The notes under the pieces are model-generated. The model was not told the DNA's origin. It ran no database searches and saw only the letters and a list, made by a program, of their open reading frames with translations. Shown one piece after another: positions 23,602-34,207 of a DNA stretch of 64,000 nt. Positions within the stretch are counted from its first letter, which is position 1. Each line of letters begins with the position of its first letter. This DNA comes from Aphelenchoides besseyi (lineage: Eukaryota; Nematoda; Chromadorea; Rhabditida; Aphelenchoididae): NCBI GenBank assembly GCA_024699855.1, contig JAMPIQ010000002.1:10106001-10170000 (forward strand), given 5' to 3'. The translations under genes and the position numbers were made by a program.

Positions 23602-23872
23602 CTACGAGGTCTCAAATTTCCAAGACTTTTGACCGCGAACAAACGTTGTCCGTGGTCCATTTGACTCGAACTGGTTCATGTTTACAAATGAGAAAACATT
23701 CGTACACAAATTGAACAGTCGTTATATGGGAGAGCTTCATTCGTATCCTTCTTTTAAATCGAATAATTAGGTTTTGAAAATAGTTGTTTGGATTGTTCTC
23801 ATGATACCAGTCATTCAACGGTAAGTGTAAAGGCGTGGGAGATCTTTTAAAATCAATTATCCGTTCGGTCAT
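23602..23872 (-). CDS. Possible small two-exon gene of unknown function
   Basis: Exons 23708-23872 and 23602-23670 would give 77 aa across a 37-nt GT-AG intron. The chain begins MTERIIDFKRSP and ends VRGQKSWKFETS, basic throughout with no membrane segment. Codon choice looks like the neighbours. An ATG GCA ACG AAG followed by GTGAGA just upstream on the same strand (about 24010-24025) could be an extra first exon, but no consistent acceptor was found. Support is only frame and splice sites. Confidence 0.32.
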
Positions 23873-24143
23873 TTTCGGAGATTTTTGATTGATGTTTGTC
23901 ACTCAGATATCGTCACGTAACGTTAAGTTGCGGGTATTTGAAAGCAACCGCAAATGATCGTTTTGTTTACTATTTTCTGGCATCTTTTTGATTCCCAACA
24001 TCTCACCTTCGTTGCCATGCAATGTCTGAACGTTGATCGTGACAAAAATGCTGATGTTATCGTTCGGTAACTACAAATTCTATTCGATTTTGGATCCACC
24101 AACAGGTTCAAGAACACTGCATCACAAGTCGTCTTATTCTGCC

Positions 24144-25457
24144 ATGGATAACATCGCTATTAAAATACCGCCGTTGCTCAGCAAGTTGACCAAACAGCAA
24201 ATTGTGTTGGTGAGCAGCGGGAAGTTCAATCCACCGCATTACTTTCACTTGCGAATGTTCGGTTGGTTCGAACAACGTTGGAAGTTAGCTGAATAGATTT
24301 TAGAACGAGCACGCGATTATTTGGAGAAAACATTGGGTCACACTGTTTACGAAGGTATTCTAAGCCCGATCTCAAGTTCCCATGAAACTTCCAATGAGCT
24401 CGTTGACGATCATCATCGAATCAAAATGCTACAAATTGCTGTTAAAGATTCATCGTGGATTCGGTAGGTCCAAAACGTGTACTTGAGCTATGTATTACAT
24501 AATACTCATTATAAACGTCGTCTTTTAGAATTCATACATGGCAATGCAGACAATCAAAATCACAAGGATATGCGGATTTACTTTACCATTTGCACGATGA
24601 ATACATCCACACCTTGGGATCAAACGCTGTACATTTGATGTTAATATGTGGCTCGGATATAATCGATTCGTTTAAATTTCGAAACAACGGTCAACTTTCT
24701 TCGCTTACTGATTATGAGGTTAGTGTGCACTAGAGTTGTTAATGAAACACTACAATTTAGATTAAAGAAGTCGTATCTCGTTTTGGAATCATCGCCTTGT
24801 TTCGTCTAAACACAGAGCCAATAAATACCGTATACTCGATGGACATTTTGCGAAAATACGAGGTTTTACAAAGAGAGATTATATTATGAATGTTGTTTAG
24901 AAGAACATATTTCTTGTTGAAGACGAAACGGGACCTTGTACTTTAAGTTCGCAAAGGTTAAGAACTGCCATAAGACGAGGAGAATCAATAAGATACTGCA
25001 TCAATGATAAGGTCCTAGATTATATCTATGACAATAAATTGTATTCGTAAGTTAATTTAGACAAATTTTTTATGATGTTCATTCTAGCGCTGAATCGTTT
25101 GGAGCTAGTCAACTGGTTGAATTGAAAAGCGAAGACTCGTTGACATTGGACGAGTTGCTTGAAGTCGGCACTCAATGGGTCAATTATTACGCATCTCGAT
25201 TAGCTAATCGTTGCACGAACACAAATGACGATCGAAGTTCAATGCACAGTTTTTCGGCAATGGAAACAAGTGCTCCTGCTGTTTTAACCCAAACTACTCT
25301 TCCATCTGCCAAGGAAAACAAATTCGTTCATTTCGATTTGTGTTCGCAAGCAAGTGCTGTCTCTGAACCCTGTCTTTCACGTCAACCACCCAAGAAGCAT
25401 GTAAGATTGAAATTCCGACGATATAATCTTACATCAACTCCCGAAACCACAGTTTAA
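24144..25457 (+). CDS. NMNAT: Nicotinamide mononucleotide adenylyltransferase
   Basis: The six exons are 24144-24261, 24304-24463, 24529-24718, 24761-24862, 24901-25046 and 25088-25457 (361 aa). The nucleotidyltransferase loop is GKFNPPHYFHLRMF (usual form GxFNPPTxxHLRMFE). Next come SPISSSHE and HHRIKMLQIAV, then ICGSDIIDSF. The SSTxxR signature reads LSSQRLRTAIRRGESIRY. The enzyme joins NMN and ATP to make NAD. After the catalytic fold a long Ser/Thr-rich, probably disordered tail of about 110 residues follows (whole last exon), ending with basic residues; it is longer than in typical compact NMNATs and might steer localisation (inference). AATAAA at 25502. Confidence 0.93.
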
Positions 25458-25501
25458 TATTCGCCCGAAGATTGTGTACGAATCTCATTAATTGTTTTGC
25501 T

Positions 25502-25507
25502 AATAAA
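25502..25507 (+). terminator. Polyadenylation signal AATAAA
   Basis: AATAAA 45 nt past the NMNAT stop; the minus-strand homeobox gene ends only about 50 nt further on, so the two genes are tightly convergent. Confidence 0.55.
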
Positions 25508-25559
25508 CTGCCATGCACTCAATTCAGTAGTTTAATCTTTAGGGCATAAATATCTGAAA

Positions 25560-26674
25560 CTATTGTTTTTGACGAGTTTGATAGCGACGTGATTTCGAGG
25601 TGTTCGGTTTGTCCAGTGACTTCTTGAAACGAATTCGCTTGTTTCCAAACCAATTTGAAACCTGAAAACCTGTGAAATTAAAATTGTTGACCACAAGATG
25701 CCTGAGCCACAGTCACATTGCATGCCTTGGCCAATTGTTCTTTCGTTTCGTCCGATGGATAGGGATCGTCCATATGAGCTTCGAAATACTCGTTAAGAAC
25801 TCTGGTTGCTTTTTTTGGGAAATTTCGGCGTCGGTGACTGAATTCAATTAACTCATCTTCTTCCACCAAATTGACATACCGACGAAGGAAAAGCGACGTT
25901 GCAATCATGGAGTAATTGCAAACGTCCGCTTTAATTTGATTCCCGTAATTCAATTCCCGGATCAGAAGCGTGCTCTCTGCGTTGTTCAGATCCGTCGAAC
26001 TAATCGGACGTATACGAGCTTGTCGTTGTAAAAGTTGTTCAAGAGCCGAGCGATTAGACCACAAATTCGAAAATCAAATGTTGACATGGTCTTTTAAATT
26101 CCTGAGTTACCGTGTGTAAGTAGGAAAGATGCTGAGAGATCTGCTGGTAAGAACGCGTGACAGCACGACAAACAGTCAACGTGACGGGATCAGTGTTATC
26201 TTTATCAGTTTTTACCATTGTTGTCACACATTCACGCTAAAATTTGAATTCTGTTCATTTGTCGACATACTACTTACGGCACTTCGATCCAATATGCGAC
26301 TTTGAGCTTGTAATTTTGAGATTTTATTCTTTTCTTCGAGTAAAACTAAACAACAAAATGCATTGGTTTTTGACACGTCGATTACCGATGGAGTTTTTAT
26401 GTTCCTTCAAAACACTTTGAAATGCGGGAAAATAGCAACTTGCTTGTACTCTAGAAAGCCATTAGATGAATAGAGAAGGATGCTACCTTTTTTCGAGCTC
26501 CAACGATATCGACTCGTCGTTACCAACCAGCGTAAGATTCTCAAGCAGTTCGTCAACGTGTTTGCGTCTGCTCAGCTTCTCATCGCTTGCGTTCTCAATC
26601 AACGGGTTCATATCGTCGGAATGGTAAGCAGTGGCCTCGAACAACGAGGAATCTTTACCAATTAAAACGTCCAT
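25560..26674 (-). CDS. PBC-class TALE homeodomain protein (Pbx/CEH-20 group)
   Basis: The six exons are 26487-26674, 26386-26450, 26278-26345, 26111-26236, 25702-26067 and 25560-25661 (304 aa). The PBC region contains CYFPAFQSVLKEHKNSI and ALEQLLQRQARIRPIS, matching the Pbx LLREQSRTRPIS block. The homeodomain begins RRRNFPKKATRVLNEYFEAH (about residue 228), has the TALE loop PYPSDE, and ends VSNWFGNKRIRFKK with the DNA-contacting Asn. It is a nuclear DNA-binding Hox cofactor. The N-terminus is shorter and more divergent than CEH-20, so it may be a CEH-40/CEH-60-like member. Intron 4 ends TTTTCG and intron 5 starts GC instead of GT (see findings). The homeobox is split at the usual VSNWF position. 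Confidence 0.92.
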
Positions 26675-27026
26675 TTCAACAGCTGTCCGTCAGTTGCTGT
26701 GATGATGGACGTTTGAACGATCAGTTAAGCTCGTCAATTGAAACCGCTAAACTGTCGACTCATTGCTTCAAAAAAGAACACCTGTAGTCTCGGATTGCAA
26801 AAAATGTTGCGAATGTGCTCACTTCTTATCAGCGTTCACTTCCAAGTGTTCATTTTAAGGTCTCGTTGACTGCACGTATAAACCTATTGAAGCATTTATG
26901 TACGAATCATAAAATTAGCTAACAGTAATACATTGCATTTAACTCAAAAGTATTGCACATTTAGAATCAAGATTAAAGAATTGAGACCTCAAATCTCTTC
27001 GTCGCGACATTTTCAGTTACTATCGA
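26675..27026. other. Intergenic, homeobox promoter side
   Basis: About 350 nt, A/T-rich, between two minus-strand genes; no gene seen. Confidence 0.6.
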
Positions 27027-27706
27027 TTAAAAGTGGGGGGTTCCATAAGCAAGAATGATTCTAAAATCACATGTAAATGAATCAATAGTATCGATCAAAA
27101 ACTTACGATCGTTCGCGTTTGATTTTGCATAGCAAATTGCTGTCAAAATTGTTCTTTGATGCGTAATCACCGGCTCCTGTCACGACTTCAAAATCGTGTT
27201 GAAATTTCTCGGTGGCGGCTTTTTGAACTGCAACAGAAACTTGATGGCGGTTGCACTTTTTCCATTTGCCGTCACGAGATTTGGAAAGTTTATCGTAGGT
27301 GTCGGACATCAATTGTTCAAGTTCCTGGATCGGTAAATAAACAAAATACATGCAATCGACTTACTTTGTTACAGCACAAGAACCCATCAGGATTGATGTA
27401 GCATTCGGGCAAAGGTCCGGGACCTTCTGAAATTGCTAACTGTCAAAAGCTAATGAGTCGAATCGTTCACTTACTTGGCTCCTCTTCGGCGGCAGCACCT
27501 TGTGCTTCACTTTGGTCGGCATCGTAGCCGCTTTGTGGAGCGGGAGTTGGTTGTTCACCATAAGCGGGCGGTGGTGGAGTACCACCGTACGCTTCAGCAA
27601 CCGGTGCTGGTTTTTGTTGACCGGCAGCGGCGTATCCACCGCCGTAATTTTGTTGGGCCAAAACTTGGCCGGCAAGCAATAGCGAAAATACGACAAGGGA
27701 ATTCAT
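27027..27706 (-). CDS. Ground-like (GRL) domain secreted protein 1
   Basis: The four exons are 27475-27706, 27365-27426, 27107-27324 and 27027-27060 (181 aa). A signal peptide (MNSLVVFSLLLAGQVLAQ) is followed by a Gly/Pro/Ala/Tyr-rich spacer to about residue 77. The C-terminal Ground-like domain contains the paired CCN, KKCNRHQVSVAVQKAATEKF, FEVVTGAGDYASK and LCKIK. GRL proteins are secreted, hedgehog-related, nematode-specific factors linked to cuticle and epidermis. The last exon adds a conserved ILAYGTPHF tail. Exon layout is identical to the neighbouring paralogue (exons 3 and 4 are 218 and 34 nt in both), so the two are a tandem duplication. All four exon edges here are canonical GT-AG. 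Confidence 0.9.
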
Positions 27707-28045
27707 GTTTTTGCAATCAACCACACGCAAACGACGCTTCTTTAACGAACTGAACAACGTGCCTCGAATGGATTCTTTTCGACTTTATAAAAACGTGTTC
27801 GAATATCCGACTAAACGGTTCGATTGACTCATGACGGGTTCTTCTTGTTTTTTGTGTGTGTCTTAGCAATGGATATTGAGTAGAAAAAAGAGAGAGATAA
27901 TCGGTGAAGATGTGCGCGAACCTCTCGACTTATCCCGCCTTCCGTTCATTTGATTTTGACATCATCTGCCCGTGAAGTTTATTGTTGAGTTGAAAACAAA
28001 GCGATAATAGGAATAATTGAAACAAAAACTAGAAAACAATTCTGT
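27707..28045. other. Intergenic between tandem GRL genes
   Basis: About 340 nt, holds the promoter of GRL 1 and 3' flank of GRL 2. No other feature was recognised. Confidence 0.6.
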
Positions 28046-28673
28046 TTAATATTGAGGCGTTGCATAGGCAAGAATGTATCTAAAACGAACGATTCTTGTC
28101 GCTATTCCTTGTATAACTTACTGTGGTCCGGCTCTTATTTTGCACACGTAATCGGCACTAAAATGACTTCTCGAAGCAAAGTCTCCCGTGCCTGCAACAG
28201 TCTCAAAATCGACACCAAACTTTTCTTGTGCTGCCTTTTGAATTCCGTTTGCGACCTGTTGAATGTTGCACTTGGACCATTTGCCATCCCGAGTTTTCGA
28301 TTTTTCCTCATAAACTTTCTCCATCAACTCCTGCAATTCCTGAAAGCATAGGCCGGGAGTTTGTAAAACAATCCGTGACTCAATTTATTGCAACACATAA
28401 AACGATGATCGTTGATGTAACAACTGTCCAACGGAAAACGCGGTGGTTGAGTGGCCTCTTCGTAACCGCTAGCAATGCTGATTGGCATAGTAGTGGTTGT
28501 TGTAGGTGTAGTTGGCGTTTCATAGCCGTTCACTGCCGTCGAATCGTACGAATTAGAAGCTAAACATGAAATACCAACAGCTAATCTTTCAATTGGTAAC
28601 CTGAATTAGCTGCTACAATACAACAGCATGTAGAAAACACTACGATGTAAACAAAACATCTGTACAACGACAT
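28046..28673 (-). CDS. Ground-like (GRL) domain secreted protein 2
   Basis: The four exons are 28601-28673, 28384-28559, 28122-28339 and 28046-28079 (166 aa). A signal peptide (LYRCFVYIVVFSTCCCIVAA) leads to a Thr-rich spacer (TPTTPTTTTTM), then CCN and a GRL domain: WSKCNIQQVANGIQKAAQEK, FETVAGTGDFASR, VCKIRAG. The tail ILAYATPQY matches its paralogue. The exon 2/3 junction falls at the same CCNK|EL position as in GRL 1, where GRL 1 has GTAAGT. Here the bases are TTGAGT, a non-GT donor (see findings). The role is as in GRL 1: a secreted, hedgehog-related epidermal factor. Confidence 0.88.
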
Positions 28674-29801
28674 TTTCGTCTTAGATTGTGAAACTGTGTC
28701 AGCTTTGTATGCATTTTATGTAGTGCTTGTCTCTTGTACATCAAGATTAGTCTTTTGTGCATTCGACTGTAATTCCGACATGTCAATTGCTCCCGCTGTG
28801 TACAATTCGAATGCATCCAACGACTCTAATGACAAAAATTACCTAAGACGCGATGAATCTGCTCTGTGATCAATTAGACACATCCAAATGTAAAAACTTT
28901 TTGCTTGATCATTCGTTAAGGCAAATCAAGACTGGTATTTGGGAGTTGCCGCCGGGTGTTGACATTATGAGTATCTCGGCGTTGTGCCCCCTTGATCTCA
29001 ATGAAACTGATCACTCGCCGTCGTTTTCATAAGCGGAAACAAGAACTGGTTGTGCAATAAAGCGAGAATCAACTGCAATTAGTCGCGTCATGACATCGCG
29101 TTGATTGTCATCCTTCCGCAAAAGATGCGTGAACATCCAAGCAAACATATGTAGATGCACTTAATTCATAGCTTCATTGAAGAAGAAACACAGGAAACTA
29201 GAAGTTTTGTAGGTTGTGTAGTGAATGTTGAAAAGTTTTGATATTCACGATTGCTAAAACAAACAGCCATTTTCCGCACGTTGAATTCTAAACGACATCA
29301 TAATGCCTGACTACGAATCGTTTGCGCCATTCCGTTATTCGTCAAAGCAATGACATTTTCATGTAGAGAGCGCACAAGAAACCATCGAGACCGCGAAACA
29401 ATGGACGATTGAAAACTCGAGTAAAAAGAACAGAAACCGTTGAGGTCCCAAATTCCAAATACAAGGTTGTCATTGGCAAAAATATCGGTTGTTTAATTTG
29501 CTTTCCTATTTATTTGTTTTTCCTTCGGCGCTGCTCCTTCAGTCCCTTGACAGCGTTCGGACCAACTGTCGTTTGTTGTCGGATATCGTTTAGTAACGAA
29601 TGCATTTATTCTTCCAATTCTCCGAAAGTTCCAGTTATTTTCCCATCTTCTGATTAGCAGTGTCGACCATTTCAAGACGTTTACTTTATGGATTATTCGA
29701 GCTTTTAGTTCATTAGCAGAATCTTCTGATGTTAATAGTTATTGATTCTAGTCCACTTAACTCGTGTGCATCCTTCAAGCTGATTGTGAAACAAACACGT
29801 G
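28674..29801. other. Divergent intergenic region between GRL 2 and KChIP-like gene
   Basis: 1.1 kb, no supported gene. It should hold two promoters. A plus-strand ORF at 29409-29657 and a minus-strand one inside it have no family motifs. Confidence 0.55.
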
Positions 29802-30647
29802 ATGAGAAGTTTTCGGAGACGAGAAGCCGTTATTATTGACTCTGTGCAAAAGTTTACAATAACACAATCTCTACGTAAGTTGATGACATAAGCTAGAGAA
29901 ATGATCTTTACAGATGAAAAAGATCCTCATTCTTCGATTGCTGAACATCTGTTGCTTCAGAAACGCGCAAGTCTACAGGAGGTTATTGGTAGACGAACAT
30001 AAACTAGCAATCCGGTTCTTTTAGCTGACTAAAGAAACGTATTTCACGGCACGTGAATTGAAATCGTTGTATCGATCGTTCAAAGCCACCGCACCAACCG
30101 CCTTGATTCATCGTGACATGTTGAGAACAATTTTTGCCGAGTTTTTTCGTCGTGGAGATGTTGAATTTTACAGCGATTTGGTGTTCTGCGCAATCAACAC
30201 TTCGCAAAATGGATTCATTACTTTTGCCGTACGTTTCTAGATGAGTGTTAATACGAAGCCAATTTAAGGAGTTCGTGCGTACGCTTTCGGTTTTGTGTCG
30301 CGGTGGAATTGATGAGCGAATCGAATGGCTTTACAGAATTTATGATCCAATGCAAAACGGTTACGTCTCATGGCAAAGACTGTTGCATGTGATGACTGCG
30401 GTGGATGATCTCGTCGAAATCAGTCGACGAAGACCGAATACTTTGGATGAGAATGTGCTTCGAGCCAAAGATCTTTTTTCGGTGACCGAGAAAACGATGA
30501 GATAAAAACATTACAAATCGATTTCAGAAGTTCAATCCGGACATCAACGGAGTTATACGCAAAGAAACGTTCATTGAAACTTGTCGACGAGACTCGAACA
30601 TCGCAAACAACATTGATACTCTTCAGTCGGTTTTAATTTTCAGATAA
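29802..30647 (+). CDS. KChIP/neuronal calcium sensor-like EF-hand protein
   Basis: The five exons are 29802-29874, 29914-29981, 30025-30228, 30269-30481 and 30528-30647 (225 aa). The core FTARELKSLYRSFKATAPT, FAEFFRRGDVEFYSDLVF and EFVRTLSVLCRGGIDERIEW aligns with KChIPs, which bind Kv4 channel N-termini. The EF-hand loops are degraded. EF2 is NTSQNGFITFAE (Asn at position 1, about residue 105). EF3 is DPMQNGYVSWQR (Arg in place of the final Glu, about 141). EF4 is NPDINGVIRKET (Thr in place of the final Glu, about 189). Calcium binding may be weak or absent, so it may act as a fixed scaffold (inference). The N-terminus starts MRSFRRREAV and lacks a myristoylation Gly. AATAAA follows at 30662. 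Confidence 0.88.
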
Positions 30648-31600
30648 TATTTGTGTACGTAAATAAACGTATTTTTCCTGTTGCTCATCTAAGAACCTGT
30701 TACTGTACAACTGAAGGGCTGTTAGTGTATGGAAAACCCAATAATTTTCGGGTTATTTCCAGCATTTATATCCCGTCAATTGATTGCGGATTAGTGATTA
30801 ACAAGCTCGTTTAAGAGGAACTTGATATTGCCGTGTTACGAGAGAAAAAGAGTGGATTAGCGTAAGACGTGAACTCTTTGTGTCCTCAAGACCGACCACG
30901 AAGACGACGACCTGTTGGCTAAGGCCGAAGGCCGGAGGTCGGAATTTGACGCGCAACAAAAGCCACATCCCGACAAAAGCGAGTGGATCGAAGGTCCTTA
31001 GCAGTGGTTTTGAGACATCGCACTTGAGTTACAATCTTGACTGTGCGAAATTTGTCGAATTTCCGTTTTTCTAATCCACTTGCCTTTGAAATCCGATTGT
31101 TAATTGTTCCGAATGTGTAGACTTTCAATCGAGGTGAAAGTAGACGCCAAATTTCAGTTTTGCAACAAGCACTTCCGTTTAACTCACGAGCACGTTTTTT
31201 GATCCGATGAAACGTGCGACCCCGCAATCCGGCACCTGAACAGCGTATAAGCTCACAACCTGAGTGACCCGCTTCAATGAGTCGAAGACGAGGAGCTTTG
31301 AAGTTTTTTTCGAAAATGCCACCGCTTTTGAATTTTGTTTTTAACTGCGAGCGGAATGTTCAGAAGCAGTGAAAGAGGAAAAAGCAATGGCAGACATGGA
31401 TGATAGCAAAGAGAGAATAAAAATGTGGCAAAACGAAGTCCCAATGCAGTGGTTAGCAAATTCAAAGATTAGAATATTAAATTGCCATTTAGTCTTCGTT
31501 CTTAAAACTCCCAATCTCGTTGAGTTAAAGAAACTTCAATATGTTATTTTCGCGTATTTGTTTGACTACTTTTCGTCAATTTGTCCATTTCAGTGTTGCA
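30648..31600. other. Intergenic region
   Basis: About 950 nt between two plus-strand genes. Contains the KChIP polyadenylation signal and a TTTCAG acceptor at 31593 just before the next ATG. No supported coding sequence. Confidence 0.55.
30662..30667 (+). terminator. Polyadenylation signal AATAAA
   Basis: AATAAA 15 nt after the KChIP-like stop. Confidence 0.55.
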
Positions 31601-32527
31601 ATGCATTCTGATTGGGTTTGTCTTCTAACCGGCCTCATATTCGCAAATGGTCTCTCAGCAGGTCCTCAAGCACCGGCGCCTAAGACCGGCATCTGTCCGC
31701 TTGAAGAGCATCAAGTTTGTAACGATCACACAAAACAACTGCGATGTGTTTGTGCAATGAGCCTGAACGATGTAACTGCATCAAAGTTAATGTCTACTAA
31801 TTCGAAACATTAAGGAAGCTCCACCAGAAAAATCGTGTACTACGATTCTAGATGTACAGAATATTAACGGATTCGAAGCGGTGAGCGTAATCTTTGATTT
31901 GGATGAAGCTGCTTCGGTTCTAAGTTCGTTTCCGGAAGACAAATTTCGCGATCAGATTGCTACGCATTTGAAGCTCGACACCGTAAATCTGACTTCTGCA
32001 AAGCCTGTATACAATTATGTTTACTTTCAGAAAGACATTTTGATTGTTAGAGTTCATTGTATGGACAACGACAAAAAGTTTGCTGTTCAATTTGTTGTCG
32101 TCAAAAACGAAGACTCCGATGATGACAACGATGGTGTTTTGGACTCTGAGGACCCGGATGACGGACGGTAAACAAATGAAGAATGAACACAAGAAAACTA
32201 ATCTTTTGGTTTAGAATTCCATTCGGTCAGAGTCATTTTTTGAAGGCATCCGGTTTAGTGAATCGAATGAAAATTATTGGTCCGATGAACAGTTTGGCCG
32301 GTTTGCGAGTCGATTCAATTCGACACGTGGATCAACTCTATCCAATGGAATCGTACGTGGACAACTCTGTTCTCATCATGCAAGCAACTATCGCTGGTAT
32401 TTTCATCTTTGCCACCTGTCTTTGTGGCTGTTGGATAGCATGTGAGTTTTGATTTGATACCGAAAAACTCGGTTTTAATGTTTCAGGTCGGAAATCAGAA
32501 TACGATAGTGACTTGCAAAAGACTTAG
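31601..32527 (+). CDS. Single-pass type I membrane protein of unknown family
   Basis: The four exons are 31601-31771, 31815-32167, 32215-32441 and 32487-32527 (263 aa). A signal peptide (WVCLLTGLIFANGLSAG) precedes a short Cys-rich part (CPLEEHQVC, RCVCAM). A roughly 130-residue soluble domain follows (TILDVQNINGFEAV to DILIVRVHCMDNDKKFAVQF), then an acidic Asp-run (DSDDDNDGVLDSEDPDD). The membrane helix is ATIAGIFIFATCLCGCWIA and the cytoplasmic tail is only about 12 residues. The middle domain has an alternating strand/helix look reminiscent of SEA-type folds, but this is not established. I know of no named family. The ATG follows a TTTCAG acceptor by 7 nt. Confidence 0.82.
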
Positions 32528-33505
32528 TCATTGGACAGATGAGATGGTTTTTTATTCGCTCAAAATACTTTTTATCACTAAATGAACACGCAACTTTTGT
32601 TTGGAAGTTGAACGAAAACGTGTAAATTCGAAGTTCTTTAGAAGTGATGTGTAGTTTGTAATTGAAGCTGCTCGTAATACAAACCGCACATTTAAGTCCT
32701 CTGTTTCTATTTTTGTTGTTTGATGTAAAAGACAAAAGTTGCGTGTTTGTTTTTGCTAATCATTCGCAGGAAGTCGTTTTCTCTAGCAGTCTTTTTCTCA
32801 TATCTGATTCATTTGCCCAATCGGGAGTGTTTTTGCCTTTTCAAACGTGTTTTGAAATTCCTTCGGTTTTGTCGCTCACTTGCTTCTTGTGAAAACTCCG
32901 AAGCAGTTCCTGCACAAAGATCGAAACCAGTGCAGTAATGTGTGTACTTTTCGTTGAGCGTAGCAGGTGTAGGTTTTCACAAAAAATGACCTTTGGCACA
33001 TCGGTGGTTAAGTTTATTTTCCGTTTTCTTGCAGCACCGTTTATGTACAAGATGTGGTAACGTAAAGCTTAGAGGATAAATAAGGTGTTATAGAACTCGA
33101 TATAAATAAGAATTTCTGGTTGCATAAGATGCAAATTGCGCAATAGAAGTGTTCTTTTGAATACTGAGATATGTAGACGAAGAATACACAGAGAATTAGT
33201 TAAATGAAAACGACAGTCAAACAAATGCACCGACTGATTAACCGCAAATAGACACCAATGGATCAATAAGGCCACGAGTTGATTGAAAGTAATGGGCAGT
33301 GGGCTGCGTGGTTTAGGATTCGTAACCCGGATAACAAGAATCTAGAATCTGAGTTTAGTTGTGGAAGGAACATTGTGAATTTGAAATTATTGCAGGCAAC
33401 AAAATGAGGAATAGAATTTTCATTAAGAAGAATGCGAAATTAGAGAATATTAGAAAATGAGCAACCAAGTTAAGTTTCCATTAATCATCTTCAATTTTGT
33501 AAATA
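32528..33505. other. Convergent intergenic region
   Basis: About 980 nt between gene ends of opposite strands; A/T-rich; no coding or RNA gene recognised. Confidence 0.55.
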
Positions 33506-34207
33506 TCAAGGCACTGGTGTTGATGAAGAGACGGACGTTGATTGTTTCAGATGTGTCGTTCGTTTGGATCGAGGATCTGACGTTGCTTCTTGATGACAAC
33601 GTAAACTTCCGTTTGTTTTGGAACGACCATTAAATGCTTTGTTGAAGAATTGGCGAAGGCCGTGAGTAAGAGTTTTGGTGCGTGAAGCTTCGGATGGTTC
33701 GCTTGTTGTACTCAATGCACTCGTTGGTCGGGTTGCCAATTCGTGTAAACTGCACAATTCTGCTGGAGATTGTTTGGCAGCACTCAAATCGTCAATCGCC
33801 GGTATTCGAATCAGGTTGTTATCTCGAATAGGAGTTGTATTCCCATTGGCGTCTTGTTTCGTCAAACTCGTTGATGCAGAGAGATTTGATCCCGATGTAT
33901 TCGCTGAGACCGGTAGATTGGCTGACGAGTTCGAAAGCTCCACACCTTCTTGTATGGAATCCAACGGCTGTCTTTTGGCCACTAAACTTCCTTTGGGAGT
34001 TTGGATGGTGGCCGCGTTCAGATTTCCGGTGCTTCTGGAATTTCGCTGTTTGTTTTCTTGAGCTGCCTTCTGTTGCTTTTGACGTCTGACGTTCGCCTCC
34101 GCAAAATCTTGTAACGATTGGGCTCTGGATCTCACATTCTTTACGTGAGCCGGGAGTGGACGAGTCGGGAACAGCTTCATGTCCTTCGTAACGATCGGAG
34201 CCAACAT
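33506..34207 (-). CDS. Disordered Ser/Thr-rich protein of unknown function
   Basis: One uninterrupted frame gives 233 aa from ATG 34207, which lies 3 nt after a TTTTTTCAG acceptor, to TGA 33506-33508. The chain has a basic helix (FAEANVRRQKQQKAAQENKQ) followed by Ser/Asn/Thr-rich disorder. A short amphipathic part (LTHGLRQFFNKAFNGR) is near the C-terminus. No domain was recognised. The frame is open for another 135 codons upstream of the acceptor (to 34612), but that part lacks an ATG near its start and looks like 5' exon or intron sequence. Lack of introns is unusual for this window. Confidence 0.6.
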   Translation of the reverse strand: MLAPIVTKDMKLFPTRPLPAHVKNVRSRAQSLQDFAEANVRRQKQQKAAQENKQRNSRSTGNLNAATIQTPKGSLVAKRQPLDSIQEGVELSNSSANLPVSANTSGSNLSASTSLTKQDANGNTTPIRDNNLIRIPAIDDLSAAKQSPAELCSLHELATRPTSALSTTSEPSEASRTKTLTHGLRQFFNKAFNGRSKTNGSLRCHQEATSDPRSKRTTHLKQSTSVSSSTPVP

